A stretch of DNA of 64,000 nt, from NCBI GenBank assembly GCA_000421085.1, contig ATWE01000005.1:1-64000 (forward strand), in the 5' to 3' direction. Source of the stretch: Ensifer sp. USDA 6670. GTDB lineage: Bacteria; Pseudomonadota; Alphaproteobacteria; Rhizobiales; Rhizobiaceae. The notes under the pieces are model-generated. The model ran no database searches, had not been told where the DNA came from, and saw only the letters and a program-made list of their open reading frames with translations. How positions within the stretch are numbered: the stretch's first letter is position 1; each line of letters opens with the position of its first letter. The position numbers and the translations under genes are program-made. This document shows positions 27,179 through 34,959 of this stretch, piece by piece.

Positions 27179-28789
27179 TTATTCGGCGGCCACCCTCGCG
27201 CCCGGTGCTGCGTCGCGCACGCTGCCGTCGACGTGGCGCTCGAACTTGGCGAAGTTGGCGATGAACATGTCGACGAGGCGCCGTGCCTGGGCGTCATAAG
27301 CCACACCATCCGCCCAGGTCGAGCGCTGGTCGAGAATGCCGGCCTCGACGCCCGGTACCGACACCGGCACCGCGAAGCCGAAATTCGCATCCGTGCGGAA
27401 GGAGGCGTTGTTCAGCGAGCCGTCGAGCGCCGCCGAAAGAAGCGCGCGCGTCACCTTGATCGGCATGCGGCTTCCCGTGCCAAAGGCGCCGCCGGTCCAG
27501 CCGGTGTTGACGAGCCAGCAGGTGACGCCGTTCCTGGCGATGAGGTCCTTGAGAAGATTGCCGTATTCGGACGGATGGCGCGGCATGAAGGGAGCGCCGA
27601 AGCAGGTCGAGAAAGTCGCCTCCGGCTCCGTCACGCCCTTTTCCGTTCCGGCGACCTTGGCTGTGTAGCCGGAGAGGAAGTGATACATGGCCTGTTCCGG
27701 CGTCAGCTTGGCGATGGGCGGCAGAACCCCGAAGGCATCCGCCGTCAGCATGATGATCGTGCGCGGCTGCGGCGCCGTTCCTGTCTTGCTGGCGTTCGGA
27801 ATGAAATGCAGCGGATAGGCGCAGCGGGTGTTCTCCGTCAGCGAGCCGTCGTCGAAGTCAGGAAGGCGCCGCTCGTCGAGGACGACGTTCTCCATCACGG
27901 TCCCGAAGCGGCGCGTCGTCGCAAAGATCTCGGGCTCTGCCGCTTCCGAAAGGCGGATCGCCTTGGCATAGCAGCCGCCCTCGAAATTGAAGACGCCCTT
28001 TTCGCTCCAGCCGTGCTCGTCGTCACCGATCAGGGTACGGTTCGGATCGGCGGAGAGCGTCGTCTTGCCGGTGCCCGAGAGGCCGAAGAAGATCGCCGTG
28101 TCTCCGGCAGGCCCGACATTGGCCGAGCAGTGCATCGGCATCACCGACTTCTTGGGCAGCAGGTAATTGAGAACGGTGAAAACCGATTTCTTCATCTCGC
28201 CCGCATAGGACGTGCCGCCGATCAGCACGAGGCCGTTGGTCAGGTCGCAGGCGATGACCGTCTCGCTGCGGCAGCCATGGCGTGCGGGATCAGCCTTGAA
28301 GCTCGGCAGGTCGATGATCGTGAGCTTCGGCTGAAAAGACGGAAGCGCCTCGCGCTCCGGGCGGATCAACAGATTGCGAATGAACAGCGAGTGCCAGGCG
28401 AACTCGGTGATGACGCGCGTCGGCAGCGCATTCTCCGGGTCGGCGCCGCCGACGAGGTCCTGGACATAGAGCGACATGCCCTTGGCATGCGCAAGCATGT
28501 CCTGACGAAGAAGCTCGAAATTCTCCGGCGAAATCGCGCTGTTGTTGTCCCACCAGATCTGGTCGGCGGTGTTGGCGTCGCGCACGACATACTTGTCCTT
28601 GGGCGAGCGACCCGTGTGCTGGCCGGTGCGGGCGCAAAGCGCGCCATGGGCCGTCAGTTCGGCTTCACCGCGAGCCAGGGCTTCTTCGTAAAGCTGCGCC
28701 GCCTCGAAGTTGTAGCGGACAACCGAGAGGTCGGAAAATCCGATCGATTCCAGTCCGATAGAGGGATTGCGGCTGCCGAGCTCATCCAT
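27179..28789 (-). CDS. pckA: phosphoenolpyruvate carboxykinase (ATP)
   Basis: PckA converts oxaloacetate and ATP to phosphoenolpyruvate and CO2, the gluconeogenic entry point for growth on C4-dicarboxylates. It has 536 residues from the ATG at 28789. The P-loop GLSGTGKT is at 236-243, followed by the metal site LIGDDEHGW. The [14 protein letters not shown] and [12 protein letters not shown] blocks are conserved. GGAAG 8 bases before this ATG, and the family length, decide the start over an in-frame start at 28873. Two LacI-type palindromes lie upstream at 28901-28943, and a terminator follows the gene. Confidence 0.96.
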   Translation of the reverse strand: MDELGSRNPSIGLESIGFSDLSVVRYNFEAAQLYEEALARGEAELTAHGALCARTGQHTGRSPKDKYVVRDANTADQIWWDNNSAISPENFELLRQDMLAHAKGMSLYVQDLVGGADPENALPTRVITEFAWHSLFIRNLLIRPEREALPSFQPKLTIIDLPSFKADPARHGCRSETVIACDLTNGLVLIGGTSYAGEMKKSVFTVLNYLLPKKSVMPMHCSANVGPAGDTAIFFGLSGTGKTTLSADPNRTLIGDDEHGWSEKGVFNFEGGCYAKAIRLSEAAEPEIFATTRRFGTVMENVVLDERRLPDFDDGSLTENTRCAYPLHFIPNASKTGTAPQPRTIIMLTADAFGVLPPIAKLTPEQAMYHFLSGYTAKVAGTEKGVTEPEATFSTCFGAPFMPRHPSEYGNLLKDLIARNGVTCWLVNTGWTGGAFGTGSRMPIKVTRALLSAALDGSLNNASFRTDANFGFAVPVSVPGVEAGILDQRSTWADGVAYDAQARRLVDMFIANFAKFERHVDGSVRDAAPGARVAAE

Positions 28790-29130
28790 GGTCAAGCTTC
28801 CTTCGTGTTTGGCCATTGGCGTTGAATTTCGTCGGAACATACCGGCAAGCCTGACCCAAGACAAGATAGCCAATTCTAAAAGAGTAATGAATTCAGTATA
28901 TTAATCGATTTAAAGAAAAATATGCATTGTTTAATCGGTTGAATCGCAGCTTTCGGAAACCCACCTGCGAGGCCGCTTGCGGGGAAACACGATCAGGTGC
29001 TTTTGCACTTCGCCACAATTTGTTCCACCTTTATACTCAAGTAACGCGGCCGTGACTCGCGGTTGCCGCGATTCCTGCAACGCATGTCGAAGCGTCTCGG
29101 CAACCGGGCCTCGAAACGGAGTAGAATAAG
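28790..29130. other. divergent control region, pckA and chvI
   Basis: This 341-base region has no gene. Its centre (about 28870-28945) is far richer in A/T than the surroundings and contains two CG-centred pseudo-palindromes. On the plus strand TATACT (29032-29037) could be the -10 of chvI, with only a weak -35 17 bases upstream. On the minus strand TATACT also occurs at about 28900-28895, next to the first palindrome, and could serve pckA. Confidence 0.55.
28901..28943. promoter_or_regulatory. tandem LacI-type operators (PckR candidate) upstream of pckA
   Basis: TTAATCGATTTAA (28901-28913) and TTAATCGGTTGAA (28931-28943) are both centred on CG, with centres 30 bases apart, as LacI-family operators often are. 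PckR, a LacI-family protein, controls pckA in Sinorhizobium meliloti. Linking these sites to PckR is an inference from shape and position. Confidence 0.5.
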
Positions 29131-29853
29131 ATGCAGACCATCGCGCTTGTCGATGACGACCGCAACATCCTGACGTCCGTGTCCATCGCGCTGGAAGCCG
29201 AGGGCTACAAGGTCGAAACCTACACGGACGGCGCATCGGCGCTGGAGGGTCTGCTGGCGCGTCCGCCGCAGCTCGCTATCTTCGACATCAAGATGCCCCG
29301 CATGGACGGCATGGAGCTGTTGCGGCGGCTGAGACAGAAGTCCGACCTGCCAGTCATCTTTCTCACGTCCAAGGACGAGGAGATCGACGAGCTCTTCGGT
29401 CTGAAGATGGGCGCCGACGACTTCATCACCAAGCCCTTCTCGCAGCGCCTCCTGGTGGAGCGCGTCAAGGCGATCCTGCGTCGCGCGGCCAATCGGGAGG
29501 CTGCGGCCGGGGGCACCGGACCGGCGAAGAATGCCGACACGCCTTCCCGCTCGCTCGAACGGGGGCAGCTCGTCATGGACCAGGAGCGGCACACCTGCAC
29601 CTGGAAGAACGAATCCGTGACGCTGACTGTCACGGAGTTCCTCATCCTGCACGCACTGGCGCAGCGCCCCGGCGTGGTGAAGAGCCGCGACGCGCTGATG
29701 GATGCCGCCTATGACGAACAGGTCTATGTCGACGACCGCACGATCGACAGCCACATCAAGCGGCTTCGCAAGAAGTTCAAGATGGTCGACAACGACTTCG
29801 ACATGATCGAGACGCTCTACGGCGTCGGCTATCGCTTCCGCGAGACGGCTTGA
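29131..29853 (+). CDS. chvI: response regulator ChvI
   Basis: ChvI is an OmpR-type regulator of 240 residues that responds to acid and envelope stress and controls exopolysaccharide, motility and symbiosis genes in rhizobia. Asp52 ([11 protein letters not shown]) is the phosphorylation site, with conserved Thr in FLTSKD and Lys in ITKPFSQR. The winged-helix DNA-binding domain covers about residues 140-237 and ends in the typical YGVGYRFRE. The sensor gene chvG follows 160 bases downstream. ChvGI is essential or near-essential in several rhizobia. Confidence 0.96.
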   Translation: MQTIALVDDDRNILTSVSIALEAEGYKVETYTDGASALEGLLARPPQLAIFDIKMPRMDGMELLRRLRQKSDLPVIFLTSKDEEIDELFGLKMGADDFITKPFSQRLLVERVKAILRRAANREAAAGGTGPAKNADTPSRSLERGQLVMDQERHTCTWKNESVTLTVTEFLILHALAQRPGVVKSRDALMDAAYDEQVYVDDRTIDSHIKRLRKKFKMVDNDFDMIETLYGVGYRFRETA

Positions 29854-30013
29854 GGGAGCGAGCCGGCGGATTGCGGATCGCTCGTGGCTGCGCCCGTGCC
29901 GCCCTTGCGGACGCTTGCGCAGCAGCGCCGGCTGGCGTAGGGCATCGCGGGAACGGGCGAATGCGACAGGTGACGCGGGCAGAAGCGAACGCCGCGTCGC
30001 GGGAGCGGGAGAC

Positions 30014-31801
30014 TTGGTAGAAGTCTTGCAGGGCGATATCGAAGAAGCGGAAGGACGGGCATCGACGCTGCGCGAGCAGCGGCGATGGGCGCATCCCTTT
30101 ACGCTGATCCGGCGCCTGTTCGGCAATGCGGTCTTCTCGAGCCTCACGCGGCGCATCGTCTTCTTCAACCTGGTGGCGCTCGTGGTCCTCGTCGGCGGGA
30201 TCATGTACCTCAACCAGTTCCGGGAAGGTCTGATCGATGCCCGGGTGGAGAGCCTTCTGACGCAGGGCGAGATCATCGCCGGCGCCATCTCGGCCTCCGC
30301 CTCGGTGGACACCAATTCGATAACAATCGATCCGGAAAAGCTGCTCGAATTGCAGGCCGGCGAAAGCATCACGCCGCTGCCGAGCGACGAAGACCTCGAA
30401 TTCCCGATCATTCAGGAGCGCGTGGCGCCGGTCTTGAGAAGACTGATTTCGCCGACGCGCACGCGCGCCCGCCTCTTCGACGCCGATGCCGACCTGCTGC
30501 TCGATTCGCGCCACCTCTATAGCGGCGGACAGGTGCTTCGTTTCGACCTGCCGCCGGTCGATCCGGAAAGTCCGAGCCTCGCCGATGAGTTCGGCACCTG
30601 GTTCAACCGTCTGCTGCAGCCGGGCGACCTGCCGCTCTACAAGGAGCCCCCGGGCGGCAACGGTTCGATCTATCCGGAGGTGATGAACGCCCTGACCGGG
30701 GTGCGCGGCGCCGTGGTGCGCGTCACCGAGAAGGGCGAACTGATCGTTTCGGTGGCCGTTCCGGTACAGCGCTTCCGTGCGGTCCTCGGCGTGCTCCTCC
30801 TCTCCACCCAGGCCGGTGACATCGACAAGATCGTCCATGCAGAACGGCTGGCGATCATTCGCGTATTCGGCGTGGCGGCACTGGTCAACGTCATCCTCTC
30901 GCTGCTTCTCTCGTCGACGATCGCCAACCCGCTGCGGCGGCTTTCGGCCGCGGCCATCCGCGTGCGCCGCGGCGGCGCCAAGGAACGGGAGGAGATCCCG
31001 GACTTCTCATCCCGCCAGGACGAGATCGGCAATCTTTCCGTGGCGCTCCGGGAGATGACGACGGCGCTCTACGACCGCATCGCGGCGATCGAGAATTTCG
31101 CCGCCGATGTGAGCCACGAACTCAAGAACCCGCTGACCTCGCTTCGCAGCGCAGTCGAGACCTTGCCGCTCGCGCGCAACGAGGAATCGAAGAAGCGGCT
31201 GATGGACGTCATCCAGCACGACGTGCGACGCCTCGACCGGTTGATCAGCGATATCTCCGACGCCTCGCGCTTGGATGCGGAGCTTGCCCGCGCCGACGCC
31301 AAGAAGGTCGACCTCGAAAAGCTGCTCGGCGACCTGGTCGAAATTTCACGCCAGATCCGCGGCAGCAAGAAACCGGTGCTGCTCGACTTCGTCGTCGACC
31401 GCAAGGACAATCCGCGCGCAAGCTTCATCGTCAGCGGCTACGAGCTGCGCATCGGCCAGATCATCACGAACCTGATCGAAAACGCCCGCTCCTTCGTCCC
31501 CGAGCAGAACGGCCGCATCGTCGTCCGGCTGACCCGGTCGCGATCGCGTTGCATCGTCTATGTCGAAGACAACGGCCCGGGCATCCAGGCGGAGGACATC
31601 GACCGCATCTTCGAGCGCTTCTACACCGACCGGCCGGAAGGCGAGGACTTCGGGCAGAACTCGGGGCTCGGACTTTCGATCTCGCGCCAGATCGCCGAGG
31701 CGCATGGCGGAACGCTCAGGGCCGAGAACATCGCCGGCAAGGACGGCCGCATCAGCGGCGCCCGCTTCGTTCTCTCTCTGCCCGCCGAGCCGCAGCCGTG
31801 A
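30014..31801 (+). CDS. chvG: sensor histidine kinase ChvG (ExoS)
   Basis: ChvG is the inner-membrane partner of ChvI, with 595 residues from a TTG start. One membrane segment lies near residues 45-70 (FFNLVALVVLVGGIMYLN). A periplasmic sensor domain of about 200 residues follows, where ExoR binds in S. meliloti, and then a second membrane segment near residue 290. A HAMP linker, the H-box DVSHELKNPLTSLRS and an ATPase domain with LGLSISRQ complete it. I chose the TTG at 30014 because it gives the known ExoS length and follows GGGAG. The frame stays open upstream to 29915. Its stop overlaps hprK (GTGA). Confidence 0.93.
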   Translation: MVEVLQGDIEEAEGRASTLREQRRWAHPFTLIRRLFGNAVFSSLTRRIVFFNLVALVVLVGGIMYLNQFREGLIDARVESLLTQGEIIAGAISASASVDTNSITIDPEKLLELQAGESITPLPSDEDLEFPIIQERVAPVLRRLISPTRTRARLFDADADLLLDSRHLYSGGQVLRFDLPPVDPESPSLADEFGTWFNRLLQPGDLPLYKEPPGGNGSIYPEVMNALTGVRGAVVRVTEKGELIVSVAVPVQRFRAVLGVLLLSTQAGDIDKIVHAERLAIIRVFGVAALVNVILSLLLSSTIANPLRRLSAAAIRVRRGGAKEREEIPDFSSRQDEIGNLSVALREMTTALYDRIAAIENFAADVSHELKNPLTSLRSAVETLPLARNEESKKRLMDVIQHDVRRLDRLISDISDASRLDAELARADAKKVDLEKLLGDLVEISRQIRGSKKPVLLDFVVDRKDNPRASFIVSGYELRIGQIITNLIENARSFVPEQNGRIVVRLTRSRSRCIVYVEDNGPGIQAEDIDRIFERFYTDRPEGEDFGQNSGLGLSISRQIAEAHGGTLRAENIAGKDGRISGARFVLSLPAEPQP

Positions 31802-32253
31802 ACGGACCCTTCGTCAATGTCCACGGGACCGCGATCGTTCTCGGCACGACCGGGCTGCTGATCACAGGACCTTCCGGCTCAGGCAAGTCGGCGCTCGCGC
31901 TTTCCTGTCTCTCGGAAGTGAGGCGCCGGGGCCGCTTCGCCGCGCTCGTCGCGGACGACCGCGTCGATCTGACGCTCGAGAACGGGCGCATCGTCGCGCG
32001 CTGCCCTGCCGCCATTCGCGGGCTCATCGAAATCCGCGGATCCGGAATTGCCGAAGTCGGTACCGTCTCCGCCTGTGTTCTCGACTGGGCGATCATGCCG
32101 GTCAGGGCGCCCTTCGATCCGCGTTTGCCGCCGGAGGAGGAGTTGAAGCTCGAGATCGGGCGAAATCTGCCGCTGTTACGCCTCCCCGTCGAAGGGCCGC
32201 CGTCGCCGGTCGACGTGCTCGCCGCACTTCTGCCCGAAAATCTAGGACTTTAG
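31798..32253 (+). CDS. hprK: HPr kinase/phosphorylase, short rhizobial form
   Basis: HprK phosphorylates HPr on a regulatory serine and can reverse this. The protein has only 151 residues because the N-terminal domain of Gram-positive HprK is absent. The P-loop GPSGSGKS is at 24-31. The second signature near residue 85, around EIRGSGIAEVG, is present in reduced form. It starts with GTG overlapping the chvG stop (GTGA), so it is made together with the sensor. Short HprK proteins next to a two-component sensor are an alphaproteobacterial trait. With manX and ptsH it forms a regulatory phosphotransferase set without a sugar permease. Confidence 0.92.
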   Translation: MNGPFVNVHGTAIVLGTTGLLITGPSGSGKSALALSCLSEVRRRGRFAALVADDRVDLTLENGRIVARCPAAIRGLIEIRGSGIAEVGTVSACVLDWAIMPVRAPFDPRLPPEEELKLEIGRNLPLLRLPVEGPPSPVDVLAALLPENLGL

Positions 32254-32409
32254 CCTTATCGGAAGGCAGTGCGGCTGCTTTTTCGGCATTTTTGGCTTGC
32301 ACTTCCCCTTTTCCTTGCCAAGATGGCGCCCCCAACAGGTGGACGAAATTGCTGCATTGCGATATCTGGCCATCAACGAGTTGCATATGCAGTTGGAGCA
32401 AAGATACCC

Positions 32410-32811
32410 ATGATCGGACTTGTGCTTGTCACTCATGGCAAGCTGGCGGATGAGTTTCGGCATGCTTTGGAGCATGTCGTCGGTCCGCAAAAAGCTATCG
32501 AGACCGTCTGCATAGGCCCCGAGGACGACATGGATCAGCGGCGTCAGGATATCCTCGATGCCGTCGAGAAGGCCAATGAAGGCGACGGCGTCATCATCCT
32601 GACGGACATGTTCGGCGGCACCCCCTCGAACCTCGCCATTTCGGTGATGCGCGGCGGCAGCGTCGAGGTCATCGCCGGCGTCAACCTGCCGATGCTGATC
32701 AAGCTCGCAGGCGTTCGCGGCGAAAGCGACATGGACAAGGCGCTGGTGGAAGCCTCCGAGGCGGGGCGCAAATACATCAACGTCGCCAGCCGGGTTCTGA
32801 GTGGAAAATGA
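32410..32811 (+). CDS. manX: PTS EIIA component, mannose-family (EIIA-Man)
   Basis: This is a soluble phosphocarrier of 133 residues. His9 in LVLVTHGKLADEF is the expected phosphorylation site, and LTDMFGGTPSNLA follows at about 68-80. No EIIB, EIIC or EIID gene is nearby, so it should regulate other proteins, not transport mannose. I chose the ATG at 32410; an in-frame extension to 32269 adds residues unlike the family. Its stop overlaps the ptsH start (ATGA). Confidence 0.92.
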   Translation: MIGLVLVTHGKLADEFRHALEHVVGPQKAIETVCIGPEDDMDQRRQDILDAVEKANEGDGVIILTDMFGGTPSNLAISVMRGGSVEVIAGVNLPMLIKLAGVRGESDMDKALVEASEAGRKYINVASRVLSGK

Positions 32812-33101
32812 TGGACCACCGGCCCGACACGGCTCTGACGCGCGAACTGCTCATCGTCAACAAACGCGGCCTGCATGCGCGTGCCTCTGCGAAATTCGTG
32901 CAGACCGTCGAGACCTTCGACGCGGAAATCACCGTCTCCAAGGACGGCATGACCGTCGGCGGGACCTCGATCATGGGGCTGATGATGCTGGCGGCCAGCA
33001 CCGGCTGCTCGGTCTTCGTCACCGCCAGCGGCGCTCAGGCCGAAGAGGCGCTGAACGCGCTGGATACGCTGGTGCGCGACAAGTTCGGCGAAGAGATGTG
33101 A
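32808..33101 (+). CDS. ptsH: phosphocarrier protein HPr
   Basis: HPr, 97 residues, relays phosphate from enzyme I to EIIA. His23 in NKRGLHARASAKF is the catalytic site. Ser54 in GGTSIMGLMML matches the regulatory serine phosphorylated by HprK, so both known control sites are present. The short N-terminal extension of about eight residues is common in rhizobial HPr. ATGA coupling to manX is seen; a second ATG directly follows the first. The ahcY operator-like palindrome begins 10 bases after the stop. Confidence 0.94.
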   Translation: MMDHRPDTALTRELLIVNKRGLHARASAKFVQTVETFDAEITVSKDGMTVGGTSIMGLMMLAASTGCSVFVTASGAQAEEALNALDTLVRDKFGEEM

Positions 33102-33110
33102 CCGATATAA

Positions 33111-33134
33111 ACATATAAAGACCTCTTTATATGT
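33111..33134. promoter_or_regulatory. operator-like palindrome before ahcY (SahR candidate)
   Basis: ACATATAAAG and CTTTATATGT form a perfect 10-base inverted repeat around ACCT. It lies about 124 bases before the ahcY ATG. The shape fits an ArsR-family dimer site, and SahR is an ArsR-type regulator of S-adenosylhomocysteine genes in proteobacteria. It could instead act as a weak terminator after ptsH, but no T-run follows. Confidence 0.5.
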
Positions 33135-33159
33135 CGGTTGCCCTCCACGGGGTTTCCTG

Positions 33160-33230
33160 ATAGACCGAAGGCACGCTGCCCGCGATCGCGGGAGGCACTT
33201 TCATGCCGCCAAACGGCCATGTGGCCGCGC
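33160..33230 (+). promoter_or_regulatory. structured ahcY leader, possible cis-regulatory RNA
   Basis: The leader contains a perfect CCCGCGATCGCGGG palindrome (33179-33192) flanked by GGCACGCTG and AGGCACTTT. The arrangement faintly recalls the SAH riboswitch core (GCGCUGC, hairpin, AGGCUCG) but with several mismatches. I do not claim a riboswitch; the fold and the position before ahcY justify a covariance-model check. Confidence 0.3.
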
Positions 33231-33257
33231 GGCCCTAGGATCAGCCTGGAGAACTTC

Positions 33258-34658
33258 ATGAGCGCAACTCAGGACTACATCGTCGCCGACATCGGGCTTG
33301 CCGACTTCGGCCGCAAGGAAATCGCCATCGCCGAAACGGAAATGCCGGGCCTGATGGCCTGCCGTGAGGAGTTCGGCGCATCGAAGCCGCTGAAGGGCGC
33401 CCGCATCACCGGCTCGCTCCACATGACCATCCAGACCGCCGTGCTGATCGAGACGCTGGTTGCGCTCGGTGCCGAAGTCCGTTGGGCGTCGTGCAACATC
33501 TTCTCGACCCAGGACCACGCTGCCGCCGCCATTGCCGCGAGCGGCGTACCGGTCTTCGCCGTCAAGGGCGAGACGCTCGAAGAATACTGGACCTACACCG
33601 ACAAGATCTTCCAATGGGCCGATGGCGGCGTCTCGAACATGATTCTCGACGACGGCGGCGACGCGACCATGTACATCCTGCTCGGCGCCCGCGCCGAGGC
33701 CGGCGAGAACATTCTGACGAATCCGGGCTCCGAAGAGGAAGAAATCCTTTTCGCGCAGATCAAGAAGCGCCTCGCCGCGACACCGGGCTGGTTCACCAGG
33801 CAGCGTGACGCGATCAAGGGCGTGACGGAAGAAACGACGACGGGCGTCAACCGCCTGTACCAGCTCCAGGCCAAGGGTCTACTGCCCTTCCCGGCGATCA
33901 ACGTCAACGACAGCGTCACCAAGTCGAAGTTCGACAACAAGTACGGCTGCAAGGAATCGCTCGTCGACGGCATCCGCCGCGGTACCGACGTGATGATGGC
34001 CGGCAAGGTCGCGGTGGTCTGCGGCTACGGCGACGTCGGCAAGGGCTCGGCGGCTTCGCTCAGCGGCGCCGGCGCACGCGTCAAGGTCACGGAAGTCGAC
34101 CCGATCTGCGCCCTCCAGGCGGCCATGGACGGCTATGAAGTCGTCCAGCTCGAAGACGTCGTATCCTCCGCCGACATCTTCATCACCACCACCGGCAACA
34201 AGGACGTCATCCGCATCGAGCACATGCGCGCGATGAAGGACATGGCGATCGTCGGCAATATCGGCCATTTCGACAACGAGATCCAGGTCTCGGCGCTTCG
34301 GAACCTGAAGTGGACGAACGTCAAGCCTCAGGTCGACCTGATCGAGTTCCCGAAGGGCAACCGCATCATCCTGCTTTCGGAAGGCCGCCTGCTCAACCTC
34401 GGCAACGCCACCGGGCATCCGTCCTTCGTGATGTCGGCATCCTTCTCCAACCAGGTTCTGGCGCAGATCGAGCTCTTCACCAAGGGCGAGCAGTACAAGA
34501 ATGAGGTTTACGTGCTGCCGAAGCAGCTCGACGAGAAGGTGGCGCGCCTGCATCTCACCAAGCTCGGCGCCAAGCTGACCGAACTTTCGGAGGAACAGGC
34601 CTCCTATATCGGCGTCAAGCAGCAGGGTCCGTTCAAGGCCGAACACTACCGGTACTAA
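33258..34658 (+). CDS. ahcY: adenosylhomocysteinase
   Basis: AhcY cleaves S-adenosylhomocysteine to homocysteine and adenosine, keeping methylation going. It has 466 residues from the ATG at 33258, the family length, although the frame is open upstream to 33138. The NAD-binding loop [10 protein letters not shown] is near residue 255, and [11 protein letters not shown] and [17 protein letters not shown] are conserved. The C-terminus ends in the typical KAEHYRY. The gene is preceded by a palindrome and a structured leader, and followed by a strong terminator. Confidence 0.97.
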   Translation: MSATQDYIVADIGLADFGRKEIAIAETEMPGLMACREEFGASKPLKGARITGSLHMTIQTAVLIETLVALGAEVRWASCNIFSTQDHAAAAIAASGVPVFAVKGETLEEYWTYTDKIFQWADGGVSNMILDDGGDATMYILLGARAEAGENILTNPGSEEEEILFAQIKKRLAATPGWFTRQRDAIKGVTEETTTGVNRLYQLQAKGLLPFPAINVNDSVTKSKFDNKYGCKESLVDGIRRGTDVMMAGKVAVVCGYGDVGKGSAASLSGAGARVKVTEVDPICALQAAMDGYEVVQLEDVVSSADIFITTTGNKDVIRIEHMRAMKDMAIVGNIGHFDNEIQVSALRNLKWTNVKPQVDLIEFPKGNRIILLSEGRLLNLGNATGHPSFVMSASFSNQVLAQIELFTKGEQYKNEVYVLPKQLDEKVARLHLTKLGAKLTELSEEQASYIGVKQQGPFKAEHYRY

Positions 34659-34688
34659 TCCTTACCCGGGCAATCCACAACATCTTGT

Positions 34689-34725
34689 GGCCGCGATCTT
34701 GACAAGAGATCGCGGCCGCTTTTTT
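34689..34725 (+). terminator. rho-independent terminator of ahcY
   Basis: An 11-base-pair stem (GGCCGCGATCT with AGATCGCGGCC) has a 7-base loop and is followed by GCTTTTTT. It lies about 30 bases after the ahcY stop. Confidence 0.9.
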
Positions 34726-34959
34726 GGGGCTCGCACTTTCAGCCGAATCGTCAAAGAAGTATGTTTAGCTTATCGATTCGTTATGCGAGCGCGGTCTTTC
34801 CGGGCTGGCGCGGTCGGAATGGGATGTCTTGTCGGACAGGCGGCAAACAGACGGAGACAGACCGGAGATGCAATCGGAACTGACAGGAACCTTTGAACAG
34901 GTTCCGGCGCGCGGGGGCGCAAGGTCGCCGGCACTTTCCGGACGAACGGGGACGGCGCC
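34726..34959 (+). other. intergenic region upstream of divL
   Basis: I see no gene here. A hairpin GGAACCT (34886-34892) with AGGTTCC (34899-34905) lies 55 bases before the GTG start of the kinase gene and would be in its leader. An A/T-rich stretch at 34748-34790 may hold the promoter, but I cannot name boxes with confidence. Confidence 0.4.

Noticed and set aside
33160-33230. Firm call of an SAH riboswitch
   Set aside because: Several core positions differ from the consensus as I remember it; kept only as a low-confidence structured leader.
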